From assembly GCF_008124615.1 (NCBI RefSeq), contig NZ_VNIB01000011.1:1-64000 (forward strand): DNA of 64,000 nucleotides, given 5' to 3'. Position 1 is the first letter of the stretch; every line of letters begins with the position of its first letter. Under the pieces are notes generated by a model. The model did not search any database. It was not told where the DNA came from and was given only the letters and a program-made list of their open reading frames with translations. A program made the translations under genes and the position numbers. Shown here piece by piece: positions 48,299-57,523 of this stretch. This DNA comes from Geothermobacter ehrlichii. Its GTDB lineage: Bacteria; Desulfobacterota; Desulfuromonadia; Desulfuromonadales; Geothermobacteraceae.

Positions 48299-49668
48299 GG
48301 TCCGGCCTGCGGTCCGGCCTGGTCGACCGGCATCTGCAAAACGGGCGAGAACACTACCCGGTCAAGAGCATAGGCCTCGTCACCGAACCCCTCGTAGACC
48401 ACCGTCGGCTGGTCGTGACGGTCCCAAAAGAGCGGATCGTTGCTCTCTTCCGTGGCGGCGGCCAGTCGTTCGCTGTCTTTCCCCCACCAGTTGCCCGAGA
48501 CGTCGACCCGGTCGACAAACCGGGTCGGCGCCTGGGCCAGCAGTTCGTTGCGGCTTCCGCGGGCCCGCGCCTGCCGCATGACCAGCGCCCGGGAGCCGGA
48601 GCGTTTTTCCCAGTCGGCGCTCTGGTAGATGCCGAGCCGAACAGCCTCGCGGTTGTCGATGAAATTGTTGTTCCTGACCTGCGGATAGGACGAATAGTCG
48701 CAGAAGATGGCCAGTCCGTTCTGTTCGATCTGGTTGTTCTCCACCTGCGGGTTCGACTTGCGATAGTTGTAGATCGCGGTGTCGTTGCCGCGCAGCAGGT
48801 TGTGCTCGATCTGCGGCGAGCCGAACTGGTCGTTGCGGATGGCTGTGCCGTTGTCGACGAAGACGTTGTTCCGAATCAGCGGATAGGAAAAGGCGTAGTT
48901 GACCAGAGCCTTGCCGTTCTTCTCGAACCGGTTGCCAATGATCCGCGGCGTGTTGCGGGTCTGGTTGCAGAACAGGCCGACGTCGTTGCCGGTAAAAAGG
49001 TTGTTTTCGATCCGGTCGGGATAGGGCTGCTGCAGGGTGATGCCGCGGCCGTTGCCGACGAACCGGTTGCCGGTCACCGTACCGCGACTGCTGTGCGAGG
49101 CGAAGATGCCGGTCTCTCTGAGATTTTCGAAATGATTGTCGGCGATGGTCGGGCTCGACTTCATCTCCACCGCTACCCCGACCCGGCCGCCGACAAAGCG
49201 GTTTCCCCGGATCAGCGGCGGCGATTCCCGCAGCAGATGAACACCGAAATCGCAGTCGACAAATTCGCTGTCGACAACCTCGAAGTCGGAACCGTAGCTG
49301 CCAATTGCCTGGTTGGCGCCGCGAAACCGTGCCTGGCGGATCAGACTGCGGCCGGTCGTCTCCATCAGCTCGATCCCCTGCCAGCCGGCCGGCGCCTCGA
49401 ACACCACCGGCTCGTCGGCGCTCCCCTCGATCCGCAGCCGGCCGCGCACGGTCAGCTTGAAGGTCTTCTCCTTCACCCGCACCCGGGTACCGGCGACGAT
49501 GGTCAGGCTGGCGTCGGCCGGAACGATGACCGGACCGGTCAGGTCGACCTCGCCCTCCCAGCGGCTGTGGCCGAGCAGGGTCCCCGAGTAGCAGAGAGCC
49601 AGGGCCGGCCCCGCAAGCAGGACCAGCCACAATCCGAAAACGCTAGCGGGCAGAAACCGGCTGAACAT
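48295..49668 (-). CDS. Parallel beta-helix protein, cassette member 2
   Basis: 457 residues, signal peptide (about 1-24). Strand region WEGEVDLTGPVIVPADASLTIVAGTRV, then at least ten beta-helix coils (PLIRGNRFVGG, RIIGNRFEKNGKALVNY, PQVENNQIEQNGLAIFCDY, PQVRNNNFIDN), then the cap GNWWGKD and the tail DRVVFSPVLQMPV. Longest of the three helices in the locus. It overlaps the upstream cassette gene by 26 bases. Exported or surface-exposed; function unknown. Confidence 0.87.
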   Translation of the reverse strand: MFSRFLPASVFGLWLVLLAGPALALCYSGTLLGHSRWEGEVDLTGPVIVPADASLTIVAGTRVRVKEKTFKLTVRGRLRIEGSADEPVVFEAPAGWQGIELMETTGRSLIRQARFRGANQAIGSYGSDFEVVDSEFVDCDFGVHLLRESPPLIRGNRFVGGRVGVAVEMKSSPTIADNHFENLRETGIFASHSSRGTVTGNRFVGNGRGITLQQPYPDRIENNLFTGNDVGLFCNQTRNTPRIIGNRFEKNGKALVNYAFSYPLIRNNVFVDNGTAIRNDQFGSPQIEHNLLRGNDTAIYNYRKSNPQVENNQIEQNGLAIFCDYSSYPQVRNNNFIDNREAVRLGIYQSADWEKRSGSRALVMRQARARGSRNELLAQAPTRFVDRVDVSGNWWGKDSERLAAATEESNDPLFWDRHDQPTVVYEGFGDEAYALDRVVFSPVLQMPVDQAGPQAGP

Positions 49669-50680
49669 GAATGGTGATCTCCTCCACGACCTGGTCCTGT
49701 TTCAGGTCGATGCCGTGATCCGGGCTGCCGGCGTACTTGCCGTACAGCTCCCCGCCGGCGGCGGGACCGCCGAACGACTGGCGGGCCAGCAGGTACCAGC
49801 GGCCGGCCGGCAGCCTGAGCTGGAAACGGCCGACACTGTCGGTCGGCGGCGAAAAATGGGCCGGGGTACCGGTCATCTGCGGCTGCCGGTAGGCGAAGAC
49901 GTGCAGACCGGCCGCCGGCGCGCCGTCCGGCCCGACGACCCGGCCGCGGACACCGTGGAAGGGCAGTTCCTCCCCCTGCTCCAGGTTCGACAGCCGGGTG
50001 ATCGTCTCCAGCCGGATATGCCGCACCATGCCCGGTTCGATGCGTACCGGGTTGCCGTAGTAGTAGTTGAACCAGTCGCCGATGTTCACCGGCCCATATC
50101 GCCCGCCCTGCTGCCGCTTGCGCGCCAGCAGCCAGTACTCGCCCGGCGGCAGCCGCAGGCGGAAACGGCCCTTCTCCACCGGCACGATGTTGTAGGCCGG
50201 CCCCTTGAAGCCGGATTTCGTGTCCCGGTAGACGTAGAGGTAGACCTGCTCGAGAAGCTCGTCCTGGTAGGTGATCTCCCCTTCGATGCCCGAAACCCGC
50301 GCCCGTTTCGCCGGCCGCTCTTCCGGCACCCGGATCAGGTTGAAACCGACGTTGGTGAAATGACCGTCCACCACCTCCACCGGCGACCCGCTGTAATAGC
50401 AGAAGTAGTCGCCCGCCTGCGGCCGACCGGTGAAGGAGCGCGCCACCATGTAGTAGCGGCCGGGCGGCAGCGTGAGCTGCCAGGTGCCGTCGAGGGCGGT
50501 CGGCGTTGAGACCGCCACCGCCTCTCCGCCGGTGATGTCGGCGATCTGCCGGTAGGCGAAGATCCGCACCCCGGGGACCAGCTCGCCGCGCCAGGCGACC
50601 CGCCCCCTGGCTCCGGAGGCCGCCTGGGCCGCCGTCGCCGCCAGCAGCATAAGAATCGTCCAACAGACAAGTCTGCGCAT
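49643..50680 (-). CDS. Exported CarboxypepD_reg repeat protein, cassette member 2
   Basis: 345 residues, signal peptide (about 1-20). Three CarboxypepD_reg domains (ARGRVAWRGELVPGVRIFAY, IEGEITYQDELLEQVYLYVY, VRGRVVGPDGAPAAGLHVFAY), each with a PPGRYYMVAR-like or AGRWYLLAR strand. The last domain is nearly the same as in the other cassette proteins (SPPTDSVGRFQLRLPAGRWY to DHGIDLKQDQVVEEITIHV). ATG at 50680 has GAGGTGGAG upstream. Confidence 0.85.
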   Translation of the reverse strand: MRRLVCWTILMLLAATAAQAASGARGRVAWRGELVPGVRIFAYRQIADITGGEAVAVSTPTALDGTWQLTLPPGRYYMVARSFTGRPQAGDYFCYYSGSPVEVVDGHFTNVGFNLIRVPEERPAKRARVSGIEGEITYQDELLEQVYLYVYRDTKSGFKGPAYNIVPVEKGRFRLRLPPGEYWLLARKRQQGGRYGPVNIGDWFNYYYGNPVRIEPGMVRHIRLETITRLSNLEQGEELPFHGVRGRVVGPDGAPAAGLHVFAYRQPQMTGTPAHFSPPTDSVGRFQLRLPAGRWYLLARQSFGGPAAGGELYGKYAGSPDHGIDLKQDQVVEEITIHVQPVSAR

Positions 50681-50690
50681 CAGCTCCACC

Positions 50691-51875
50691 TCATGGGAAA
50701 ACGATCGCTTTTTTCGCCCAGGGAGCGAAACGGACCCGATCGAGAGGCCAGTCGCGCCCACCCTCCTCGAAGGTCGGCCGGTCACGGCCGTCGTCGATGA
50801 AATCGGGATTGCCGCCGGCTCCCAGCCGTTCGAGTTGCCGGGTCGCCCGCTCGCCCCACCAGTTGTCGCGGGCGTCGATCCAGCCGTCGCGGTTGCGGGC
50901 CCGGCGGTCACTTTCGGCCACCTGCCGCGCCGGGCGGCTGCCGAAGGCGCCGTGCGCCGTCTCCTGCCGGCGGGCGGTGCTCCCCTTCTCCCGCTCCCAG
51001 ACGATCGACTGGTACTCGAGACGCACGGCCACGCCGTTGCCGGAAAGGTCGTTGCCGCGCAGCCGTGGATAGCTCGAGTAGGCGATCAGCACCCCGGTGC
51101 CGTTGCCGCTGATCCGGTTGCCCTCGACCAGCGGGTCCGAGCGGCGGAAGCAGCGGATGCCGACGTCGTTGTCGCGGATATCATTGCGCCGCAGCACCGG
51201 CCTGGCGGCACGGTCGATCAGGACGCCCACCTCGTTGTCGGTCAGGCAGTTCTCCTCCAGCAGCGGATCGGAACCGAAATGGCTGACCATCAGTCCGGTC
51301 GGATGCCCGCTGAACCGGTTACCGCTGAACCGGCGCGGCCGCGAGCGGAAGATGTAGGCGCCGAAGCGGCCGTTGTTCTCGAAACGGTTGTCGACCACCG
51401 CCGCCGTCGAGCCGTCCTTGATCATCAGGCCGACCCGGCTGTTGCCGGCGAAGAGGCAGCCGCTGATGGTGGCCTCGGTCTTGCGGCGCAGCTCGATTCC
51501 GATGCGGTTGTCGCGCAGCTCGAGCCCCTCAAGCCGGGGCGCGCCGCTCTCGACGGTGACGGCAGTCATGGCGCCGCTCAGCCGGCAGTTGGCCAGCAGG
51601 GAGTCGCTCCCCAGTCCCTTGAGGACCAGCCCGGTCCAGCCCTTGCCGGCGAACTGCGCCCCGCGGGCCAGAATCCGCCCGGAAACGGTCAGGCCGCCGC
51701 GCCCGAAACGGATGCGGCTGCCCGGCTCGATCCGCAGGGTCACGCCGGCCGGCACCGTCACCGGCTCGTTCAGCACCAGCTCGCCGCGCCAGACGGTGTC
51801 CGTCTCAAGCACCAGGGCCCGGGCCGGTACGGCCCAGCCGCAGATGAACAGCACCACCAGCAGGCAGACTCTCAC
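50691..51875 (-). CDS. Parallel beta-helix protein, cassette member 3
   Basis: About 394 residues, hydrophobic N terminus (VRVCLLVVLFICGWAVPARA). WRGELVLNEPVTVPAGVTLR is followed by beta-helix coils (RLEGLELRDNRIGIEL, PVLRRNDIRDNDVGIRC, PLVEGNRISGNGTGVLI), a basic linker (about 320-350) and the cap DNWWGERATRQLE with the tail PLDRVRFAPW. The start is GTG at 51875, overlapping the upstream stop as GTGA, with GGGAGG before it. Confidence 0.85.
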   Translation of the reverse strand: MRVCLLVVLFICGWAVPARALVLETDTVWRGELVLNEPVTVPAGVTLRIEPGSRIRFGRGGLTVSGRILARGAQFAGKGWTGLVLKGLGSDSLLANCRLSGAMTAVTVESGAPRLEGLELRDNRIGIELRRKTEATISGCLFAGNSRVGLMIKDGSTAAVVDNRFENNGRFGAYIFRSRPRRFSGNRFSGHPTGLMVSHFGSDPLLEENCLTDNEVGVLIDRAARPVLRRNDIRDNDVGIRCFRRSDPLVEGNRISGNGTGVLIAYSSYPRLRGNDLSGNGVAVRLEYQSIVWEREKGSTARRQETAHGAFGSRPARQVAESDRRARNRDGWIDARDNWWGERATRQLERLGAGGNPDFIDDGRDRPTFEEGGRDWPLDRVRFAPWAKKAIVFP

Positions 51876-52933
51876 CAGACCTCCCTGACCCGTATGGTTC
51901 CCAGTTCCTCGACCTGCCCGGTCTCGACAACCGCGTGATGATCGGCCGTACCGTCCCAGGTTCCGACCCATTCGCCGGGCTCCAGCGGCCCGCCGTAGGC
52001 GCTGCGGGCGCCGAGATAGTAGGTGCCGCCGGTGGCCAGATTGAGCCGGAAGCGGCCGTCCGGGCCGGTGGGGTCGGAAATGTGCACCGGCTTGCCGACC
52101 ATGCGGCTGTCGAGATAGGCGAAGATATAGATGCCGGGCACCGGCCGGTCCTCGGCATCGACCACCCGCCCGGTCAGGGCGGTGCCGCTGTCGGCGAACC
52201 GGCCTTCTTTCCGCTTTTGCCGGTAGCGCACGGGATCGACCGGCCGCACCGTCAGTGTTCCGACATTCAGCCGCTGGCCCGTCTTCAGCTCGACCGGCCC
52301 CAGGGTGCCGGTCAGATCTCCCGGTTTCAGCTCTCCCAGGCGCGAACCGTCGGCCCGACGGCGGGCCGCCAGCCAGAAGGTGCCGGACGGCAGGTCGATG
52401 GCGAAGTTCCCGGCATCGTCGGTTTCGACCACGGCGCCGTAGGAAGGGCCGACCAGGTCGACGGCGTCGTCGGTATAGACATAGACGAAGGCGCCGGCGA
52501 CGCCGTCCCCGTCGTGCACCACCCGGCCGCTGAGGCCGGTACCGGGTTCGGGAACCAGCCGGCCGTCCCGTCCCATCTCGCGAAGGGCAAAGGGCGCCAC
52601 CTCAAGCATTCCTTTTTCGACCTGCACCGGGTTGGCCGGGCATTCGGCCATCAGCATCACCGGCCGGCCATCAATGCTGCTCTGCCGCTTCTTGCCGATG
52701 ATGAAGTAGCGGCCGGGCGGCAGCTCGAGCCGGTAGCGTCCCTCGCCGTCGGTCGAGGCGACGGCGAAGGGCTGAACCGAACGGTCCTTTTCCGCCTTGA
52801 GATAGATCTCGACACTTGCGTCGGCCAGCGGTTCGCTCCCGTAAAGCAGCACGCCGGAAAGGCCGGTCGGTCCCGACCGCTCGCAGGCGGCGACAAGCGC
52901 CAGAATTGGCAGAAAAAGAAGCAGTCGACGCAT
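51872..52933 (-). CDS. CarboxypepD_reg lipoprotein, cassette member 3
   Basis: 353 residues. Signal peptide ends in VAAC, so it is lipid-anchored. Three CarboxypepD_reg domains (LSGVLLYGSEPLADASVEIY, LSGRVVHDGDGVAGAFVYVY, LTGRVVDAEDRPVPGIYIFAY). The final domain ends GTYYLGARSAYG then TADHHAVVETGQVEELGTIRV, like its paralogues. ATG at 52933 with GAGG upstream. Nine bases after the membrane protein stop. Confidence 0.86.
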   Translation of the reverse strand: MRRLLLFLPILALVAACERSGPTGLSGVLLYGSEPLADASVEIYLKAEKDRSVQPFAVASTDGEGRYRLELPPGRYFIIGKKRQSSIDGRPVMLMAECPANPVQVEKGMLEVAPFALREMGRDGRLVPEPGTGLSGRVVHDGDGVAGAFVYVYTDDAVDLVGPSYGAVVETDDAGNFAIDLPSGTFWLAARRRADGSRLGELKPGDLTGTLGPVELKTGQRLNVGTLTVRPVDPVRYRQKRKEGRFADSGTALTGRVVDAEDRPVPGIYIFAYLDSRMVGKPVHISDPTGPDGRFRLNLATGGTYYLGARSAYGGPLEPGEWVGTWDGTADHHAVVETGQVEELGTIRVREVW

Positions 52934-52941
52934 GAAAAACC

Positions 52942-55365
52942 TCAAAGTCCGCCGCTCCGCAGGCGCAGCACCGGCGAAAGCGCCAGCAGGTAGACCAGTC
53001 CGCCCGCCAGCAGGGTCAGGGTATAGCCCCAGTTCATGGCCACTACCACCGCCAGCAGGGAACCGAGCACGCCGGTGGCGCCGTTGACTCCCCAGCTCCA
53101 GGCCAGGTCGCGGCCGTCCGGATGCAGCAGGCGCATGCCCAGCGGCAGCGGCATGCCGAGCAGCAGGCCCAGGGGCGCCAGCAGGCCGGCGGCCAGCAGG
53201 CAGCGCAGCGCCAGGGGCTGATCGAGCAGGGCGTCGAGCAGCGGCGGCAGACCGTAGTTGCAGAACTGGGAAAGCAAGACCAGTACCAACAGCAGCGGCG
53301 GCAGCCAGCGTCCCTCGCGGCCGGCGGCTATCTTCCCGGCCAGCAGCGAACCGAGACCGGAAAAGACCAGCAGGCTGAAGAGAATCACCGCCAGCGCGTA
53401 GATCGGCTGTCCGAGAAAGAGAATGAAACGGCGCAACAGGCCGATTTCGAGCAGCATGAAACCAAGACCAAGGCAGGCGAAATAGAGCAGGCGCCACCCG
53501 CTGCCAGCACGGCCAAGCTCGCACCGGCGGAAAAGGAGCAGGGGCAGGATCAGGCAGACGAAGGTCAAGGCGCCCACCACCAGCAGCAAGTTGCGCAGGA
53601 TCAGCACCGCCCGGTCCTCGAAACGGCTCTGCGCCGGAAAGGTGAACAGGGTGAGAAAATCGGCCGGCTTGTACATGTAGTAGAAAAACGGCCGGTCGTC
53701 AGTGGTCGGGGTGACGTCGAACGGAAATTCGTCATAGAAGGTCCCCGAGGCGTAGCCGGCCACCAGGCGGTGAAAGGGATCGCTCCCCTGCCGCCGGTCG
53801 GGCATCAGCACCTCCTGAAAGGCCAGTCGCGCCGTCATCGTCCGCAGCCGTGCCAGCTCGTCCGGCGTGAACGGCGACTTCTTGAGCATGAAGTTGGCCA
53901 GTCCCCGCTCCTTGATGACGACGATGTGGGACGCCGGGTCGGCAACGCCCTGCCGCTCGAGGAAGGCCAGCCCCAGCGAGACCAGGCGCAGGGTCTCCCG
54001 CTCGAAGATGAAGCGGGAGATGGAGAGGATGCCGTTCGGCCGCAGATGCTCCCAGTAGTCGCGAAAGGCCTCCAGGGTGTAGAGGTTGTTCTCCGACAGG
54101 GTGAAGGCCCCGGCCGAGGGCGCCATGCGTCCGAACACCGCCGAGGCCTGGATCACGTCCCACCGCCTGTTCTGCCGGCGGATCCAGCTGCGCCCCTCGT
54201 CGACGGCCAGCTCGACATCGGGACGCCGGTAGAGCGCGCCGGTAAAGGCGGCGAAACGCTCGTTGACCGCCTCGGCCACCAGCGGATTGATTTCCAGCGC
54301 CGTCACCCTCTGTGCGCCGCTGGCCAGGGCGGCAAGCACGTCCTTGCCGCCGCCGGGCCCGATCACCAGTCCGACCGGCGCTTCCTTCAGCCGCCAGGCC
54401 AGGGCAATGACGTTGTCGCGAAAATAGCCAAGCCCCTCCTCGCCCGGCCAGCGGTAGAGGGTGGTGTAGCCGGTGTCGTCGACCACCATGCCGAGCTGCT
54501 GCGGTATCGGCCCCCGGTAGGTGCGCGAAAGCCCCCAGGCCTGGCGCAACTCCTCGCCGCGCGAGGGATAGACGGCGACGCGGGAGAAGGAATTCCAGGC
54601 GCTCCAGAGCAGTCCCGGTTCGTAGCGGCCGCGCACGAAACGGATGCCGGCGAAATCGAAAGCCAGGTTGCCGGCCAGAAGGGCGACCAGCAGCAGCGCC
54701 GCCAGCAGCGGCCTCAGCCACCGCCTGCGGCCGTCTCCGAAACAGGCTGCCGCCGCCAGTCCGGCCTGGGCCACAAGCAGCAGACCGCCGACGCCGCCGA
54801 CCAGTTCGAGAACGCCGATCACCGCCAGGCAGCCGAGCCCGGCTCCCAGCAGGTCCCAGCTGTAGAGCCGGCCGATCTGCCGCAGATGGCGACGCAAAAG
54901 CAGGGTGACAGCCAGGCCGGCAAAAAAGAACGGCAGCGCCGTCACCAGGTAGAGACCGGCCAGAACCGGCAGCAGGGAGAGCGGCACCCCCTTGTTGTAG
55001 AACCCCTGCTGGAAAGGCTGGTAGAAGGGCTGATGGAAGAAGGAGAGCACCCGAAAGCCGAACTGCGGCCAGTAGCGGAAGAGGACGAAAACGCCGAAAA
55101 AGAGGACCAGCGACAGGACGAACCCCCAGCAGCACCGGCGACAGATGTCGCCGGTGCGTTCCGCCGGAAACCGGCCGGGTCGCAGCTGAACCAGCATGGC
55201 GGCGACGGCGAAACCGAACAGGGCCAGGCTGATGGCCATGGAGGCAAAATGGTACCACATCAGCACCGAGAAGATCCGGGTCAGGATCAGCTCGTACATC
55301 AGACCGGCCAGGGAGATGGCGAACATGCCGTAGCAGGTGCGGCGATCGAGGGATGCGGAAACCAT
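52942..55365 (-). CDS. Polytopic membrane protein with spermidine-synthase-like domain
   Basis: About 807 residues. Six to eight helices in the first third (about 10-250), a Rossmann-like domain in the middle with the SAM-type loop VIGPGGGKDVLAAL and ALEINPLVAEAVNERF (about 340-560), and another set of helices at the end (about 600-800). The middle resembles spermidine synthase, but whether it transfers an aminopropyl group is unknown; such fusions often sit with exported redox or surface proteins. The ATG at 55365 has no strong site. It is the first gene of the minus arm and divergent from the haem lipoprotein at 55691. Confidence 0.8.
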   Translation of the reverse strand: MVSASLDRRTCYGMFAISLAGLMYELILTRIFSVLMWYHFASMAISLALFGFAVAAMLVQLRPGRFPAERTGDICRRCCWGFVLSLVLFFGVFVLFRYWPQFGFRVLSFFHQPFYQPFQQGFYNKGVPLSLLPVLAGLYLVTALPFFFAGLAVTLLLRRHLRQIGRLYSWDLLGAGLGCLAVIGVLELVGGVGGLLLVAQAGLAAAACFGDGRRRWLRPLLAALLLVALLAGNLAFDFAGIRFVRGRYEPGLLWSAWNSFSRVAVYPSRGEELRQAWGLSRTYRGPIPQQLGMVVDDTGYTTLYRWPGEEGLGYFRDNVIALAWRLKEAPVGLVIGPGGGKDVLAALASGAQRVTALEINPLVAEAVNERFAAFTGALYRRPDVELAVDEGRSWIRRQNRRWDVIQASAVFGRMAPSAGAFTLSENNLYTLEAFRDYWEHLRPNGILSISRFIFERETLRLVSLGLAFLERQGVADPASHIVVIKERGLANFMLKKSPFTPDELARLRTMTARLAFQEVLMPDRRQGSDPFHRLVAGYASGTFYDEFPFDVTPTTDDRPFFYYMYKPADFLTLFTFPAQSRFEDRAVLILRNLLLVVGALTFVCLILPLLLFRRCELGRAGSGWRLLYFACLGLGFMLLEIGLLRRFILFLGQPIYALAVILFSLLVFSGLGSLLAGKIAAGREGRWLPPLLLVLVLLSQFCNYGLPPLLDALLDQPLALRCLLAAGLLAPLGLLLGMPLPLGMRLLHPDGRDLAWSWGVNGATGVLGSLLAVVVAMNWGYTLTLLAGGLVYLLALSPVLRLRSGGL

Positions 55366-55502
55366 AACCCATTGGAGCGAGCAAGTCCCGTGCCGGCCGC
55401 CGGGTCCCGCCCGGTTGCGAATCCGCCGCCAGCAACGGTCCGTCCCCGTCATTTATTTGCCGGGGCACGAAAGGCAACGGCGAAAATATGCCACGCGGTG
55501 CG

Positions 55503-55535
55503 GGTGACAGATGACGAGTGACAGGTGACGAAGCG
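55503..55535 (+). repeat. Partial TGACGAG-type repeat
   Basis: TGACAGATGACGAGTGACAG then GTGACGAAG, a seven-base-period stretch like the left arm at 3591, in the divergent promoter region. No clear right arm. Confidence 0.5.
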
Positions 55536-55690
55536 TTCGGGGGGGGGCCTGGGCGGCGTCCTGCGGACGATTCTCGCTTCGCGGGTCCCGAATCACAGCC
55601 ATCGACCGACCTTTCCGGACAGGCGTTTCCTGTTTCGCGTTTCCCGCTTTGCCTCCGCCTCGGTACGTGATTTGCATTTCAAGCCCGGTT

Positions 55691-56776
55691 GTGAATCGCA
55701 TCCGCCGCCCCCAAATCCACGTCAAATACGCCAGGCTGCCCGGCGTCCTGCTTCTGCTGGCCGTTGTCGGCATATCTGCCCTCTTCGGCGGCTGCCGGCA
55801 GCCGGAAGCGGACCGACTCTACGCCCTGTACCTGGAGCACCCTCCCACCGAAGCCGACTGGCAACGGGCACTGCCACACCGGGTCGAGGTCCGCGGCGGC
55901 CGGGTGCACAAGGTCGAGGTCTTTCCCGACATCGACAAGGACACTGTCCACACCTCGACACCGTCCTGCCACCACGGCGGCACCATCCCCCGGCCGCTGC
56001 CCGTGGAGATGAAGGCCTTCTACACCGACCGCGATCTCTTTCTGCGGCTGCGCTGGCGCGATCTGACCCGCGACGATGCCATGAACCGCTGGACCTTCGA
56101 CGGCACAAAGTGGGTCAACAACGGCGCCCTCGAGGACGGCTTCGGCATGCTCTGGCGACCGGACGAAGAGAGCCGCCCCTTCACCTGCAGCCTCGCCTGC
56201 CACATCGAGGACTTCGGCGTCGCCGGCTCGACCTTTCACGCCACCAACCACATGAAACTCGAACGCCCCGGCCCCTGGTACGACCTGTGGAACTGGAAGG
56301 CCGACCGCACCGGTCGCCTGGGTTTCGCCGACGACCGCTGGCTCGACCACAAAGGGATGCACGGCGACCTGCCGGGCGAACTGCACCGCCCCAACTCGAT
56401 GCGGGCCGAGGCGGGGGAAAAACCCTTTGGTCCCGACGACCAGCCGATTTATGATGGCAAGGGTCGCCGAATCGACGGCAGCTTCCGGCCTGCAGGAAGC
56501 CAGGCTCCAGGCTGGCTGACCGAACGGCCGTCGGGACGTCGGGCCGACATCCGGGCCGTTGCCATTCGCGACGGGGACTTCTGGGTGGTCACCCTGCGCC
56601 GGGCCCTCGACACCGGCGATCCGCACGACATCGTCTTTTCACCGGCAGCGCGCAACGGCTTCGCCTTCGGCCTGTCGGTCATGGACCATACCCTCGACGA
56701 ACATTACGCATCCCGCGCCGAAGAACGGCTGGTGCTGCTGCCCGCCGCGGCCGGCGATGTCAGGCAACCGGAGTGA
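55691..56776 (+). CDS. Ethylbenzene-dehydrogenase-type haem-domain lipoprotein
   Basis: About 361 residues. A signal segment ends in FGGC, suggesting lipid anchoring. The rest matches the EB_dh (ethylbenzene dehydrogenase gamma-like) haem-binding domain: FYTDRDLFLRLRWRDLTRDD, WVNNGALEDGFGMLW, and the C-terminal WVVTLRRALDTGD to FAFGLSVMDH. In relatives it holds b haem. Two Cys-His spots are notable: PSCHHGG near 90-96 and CSLACH (spacing C-x3-CH) near 170. Start uncertain: GTG at 55691 fits the lipoprotein, but GTG at 55667 or TTG at 55649 cannot be excluded and no good ribosome-binding site is seen. Confidence 0.75.
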   Translation: MNRIRRPQIHVKYARLPGVLLLLAVVGISALFGGCRQPEADRLYALYLEHPPTEADWQRALPHRVEVRGGRVHKVEVFPDIDKDTVHTSTPSCHHGGTIPRPLPVEMKAFYTDRDLFLRLRWRDLTRDDAMNRWTFDGTKWVNNGALEDGFGMLWRPDEESRPFTCSLACHIEDFGVAGSTFHATNHMKLERPGPWYDLWNWKADRTGRLGFADDRWLDHKGMHGDLPGELHRPNSMRAEAGEKPFGPDDQPIYDGKGRRIDGSFRPAGSQAPGWLTERPSGRRADIRAVAIRDGDFWVVTLRRALDTGDPHDIVFSPAARNGFAFGLSVMDHTLDEHYASRAEERLVLLPAAAGDVRQPE

Positions 56777-56782
56777 ATCGCC

Positions 56783-57523
56783 ATGAAAAGGTTTCTGCCG
56801 CTTCTTCTCGCCTGTCTCTTTCTGCTTCCCCTCGGCTGCCAGCAGGAACAGCCGCAGACCGAAAAGCCGGACCTGGTCAAGGTCAGCGGCCGGGTCATGG
56901 TCCCCCTCGAGGGCGCCTACATCTACATCTACCAGAAGGGGATGGACCTCTACGGACCGGCGATGACGGTCTCCAAGCCGACCGACGCCGAGGGACGGTT
57001 CGAGCTTTCCCTGCCCCCCGGCGAATACATCGCCGTCGCCCGCAAGCGCAAGAACGGCGAAATGGCCGGCCCGGTACTGGCCGGCGACAACAAGAGTGAA
57101 TTCATCAATCTTGACCTCGAGGCACAGCCGGTACAGCTGACGGTGGTGGCCCCGGTCAAGGTCGGCGATGAGCGCCGCCTGAGCACCACCCTGCCGGCCG
57201 GCAAGACCGGGCTTTCCGGCACCATAAGGGACGCCGAGGGCAAACCGGTGGCAGGCGCCAGGGTGCACGTCTACGACCACGTGCAGATGTCGGAACGCCC
57301 CAAGTTCGTTTCCGAGAAGACCGGTCCCGACGGTCGCTATCTGATCTACCTGCCCAAGGGCGGCACCTACTACCTGGCGGCACGGGACAAGTTCGGCGGC
57401 CCGCCGCAGATCGGCGATCTCTACGGCCGCTACGACCAGGGAACCATCGAGCCTTCGGCGGTGGTGGTCAAGGATGGTGAAATTCTCGAAAACATCGACA
57501 TCACGGTGACCAAGGTATGGTAA
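56783..57523 (+). CDS. CarboxypepD_reg lipoprotein on the plus arm
   Basis: 246 residues. Lipobox LPLGC. Two CarboxypepD_reg domains: VSGRVMVPLEGAYIYIYQKG and LSGTIRDAEGKPVAGARVHVY. The last domain (DGRYLIYLPKGGTYYLAARDKFGG to YDQGTIEPSAVVVKDGE) is a close match to those of the minus-arm cassettes, so the two arms share a protein family. GGAG precedes the ATG. Overlaps the HEAT gene by seven bases. Confidence 0.87.
   Translation: MKRFLPLLLACLFLLPLGCQQEQPQTEKPDLVKVSGRVMVPLEGAYIYIYQKGMDLYGPAMTVSKPTDAEGRFELSLPPGEYIAVARKRKNGEMAGPVLAGDNKSEFINLDLEAQPVQLTVVAPVKVGDERRLSTTLPAGKTGLSGTIRDAEGKPVAGARVHVYDHVQMSERPKFVSEKTGPDGRYLIYLPKGGTYYLAARDKFGGPPQIGDLYGRYDQGTIEPSAVVVKDGEILENIDITVTKVW

Noticed and set aside
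46422-51875. Beta-helix proteins as NosD of a nitrous-oxide reductase cluster
   Set aside because: The fold is similar, but nosZ, nosF and nosY are not beside them, and the NosL operon is more than 5 kb away with an FtsX-type rather than NosY-type permease.
53122-55521. Plus-strand open frame antisense to the spermidine-synthase-like gene
   Set aside because: Product is glutamine-, arginine- and histidine-rich shadow sequence; no start site or domain.
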